Shown here: one piece after another, positions 5,276 to 5,466 of the stretch
How the letters are laid out: each line of letters starts with the position of its first letter
How positions within the stretch are numbered: position 1 is the stretch's first letter
Assembly: GCA_017550775.1 (NCBI GenBank)
Contig: JAFZOA010000490.1
Location: forward strand, 1 to 5,466
DNA: 5,466 bases
DNA from: Ruminiclostridium sp.
GTDB lineage: Bacteria; Bacillota_A; Clostridia; Oscillospirales; Ruminococcaceae
Direction: 5' to 3'
Made by a program: the position numbers and the translations under genes
The notes under the pieces: model-generated
Told to the model about the DNA's origin: nothing
Databases searched by the model: none
The model's input: only the letters and a program-made list of their open reading frames with translations

Positions 5276-5464
5276 TTACTGCACATTTTTCCAGTCCTTC
5301 GGAACATCAAGCCAAAAAGCAGGCGTAAAGCAAGACCTGTAATCCGGAGATGCTTTCCAACCGTGTTCAAGGTATTCAAGCATCTCTGAATTATCAGAAA
5401 ATTCCTTTACATTGCCCATTTCGATCTCGCTGTACCAGCCGTCATCATACCGGCTTTTCGGTCC
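5276..5464 (-). CDS. C-terminal end of an unidentified protein (partial at window edge)
   Basis: An open frame enters from the right edge on the - strand and ends at TAA (5278-5276), giving 62 residues. The other two frames of this strand hit stops within about 60 bases of the edge. The visible part is soluble and rich in Trp, Tyr and acidic residues, with SEIEMGNVKEFSDN near residues 12-25, MLEYLEHGW at 28-36, and a LDVPKDWKNVQ C-terminus. I do not recognise a family. The terminator hairpin that begins right at the stop codon, and sensible amino-acid composition, argue that it is a real gene end. It is transcribed in the same direction as the sigma operon but is cut off from it by the terminator and a new promoter, so it is probably a separate unit. 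The start lies beyond the window. Confidence 0.72.
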   Translation of the reverse strand, partial: GPKSRYDDGWYSEIEMGNVKEFSDNSEMLEYLEHGWKASPDYRSCFTPAFWLDVPKDWKNVQ

Positions 5465-5466
5465 GC

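Noticed and set aside
5194..5379. 61-codon - strand open frame rich in Leu/Arg/Phe
   Set aside because: It overlaps the better-supported right-edge gene in another frame and runs through its stop, the terminator hairpin and the sigma promoter region.

Overview
The window looks like a chromosomal segment of an anaerobic gut or rumen Clostridia member, most likely Oscillospiraceae/Ruminococcus-like. This rests on protein style: a BDH-type alcohol dehydrogenase, a DUF6809-like small protein, and an ECF sigma factor paired with a very large single-pass membrane protein. It also rests on strong Shine-Dalgarno sites and a GC-rich intergenic palindrome of a kind I associate with that group. The assignment is inference; no 16S or other marker is present.

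Left part, + strand. The 3' half of an iron-containing (butanol-type) alcohol dehydrogenase runs in from the left edge and ends at 600. After a ~100-base gap with no gene come two closely spaced genes that look co-transcribed. The first (703-1164) is a small J-domain co-chaperone with a Gly/Tyr/Ser/Gln-rich middle and a C-terminal membrane anchor. The second (1182-1583) is a small membrane protein with a C-terminal four-cysteine zinc ribbon. A GC-rich double hairpin repeat (1602-1651) follows, then a small DUF6809-like gene (1747-2013) ended by a strong hairpin.

Right part, - strand. An ECF-type sigma-70 factor (5131-4571) overlaps by 4 bases an 812-residue single-pass membrane protein (4574-2136), its probable anti-sigma/sensor partner. 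Upstream is a plausible ECF-style promoter (TGTCCG, 17 bases, CGTC), which suggests autoregulation. The likely design is a signal outside the membrane sensed by the ~730-residue ectodomain, release of sigma from the short cytoplasmic N-terminus, and transcription of this operon and other targets. The signal and targets cannot be read from the window. The ectodomain appears to contain a Clostridia-type 'YTFIK' segment followed by two divergent copies of a ~120-residue unit. The 3' end of another - strand gene of unknown function occupies the right edge (5464-5276).

The sigma operon lies between two near-identical hairpins (27 of 30 bases the same, both oriented for the - strand). One lies just after the sensor gene and the other just after the partial right-edge gene, so they look like a repeated intrinsic terminator. 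The + strand genes at 1-1583 look richer in G+C, especially at third codon positions, than the sensor gene and the DUF6809-like gene. No tRNA, rRNA, CRISPR array, insertion sequence or origin was seen.
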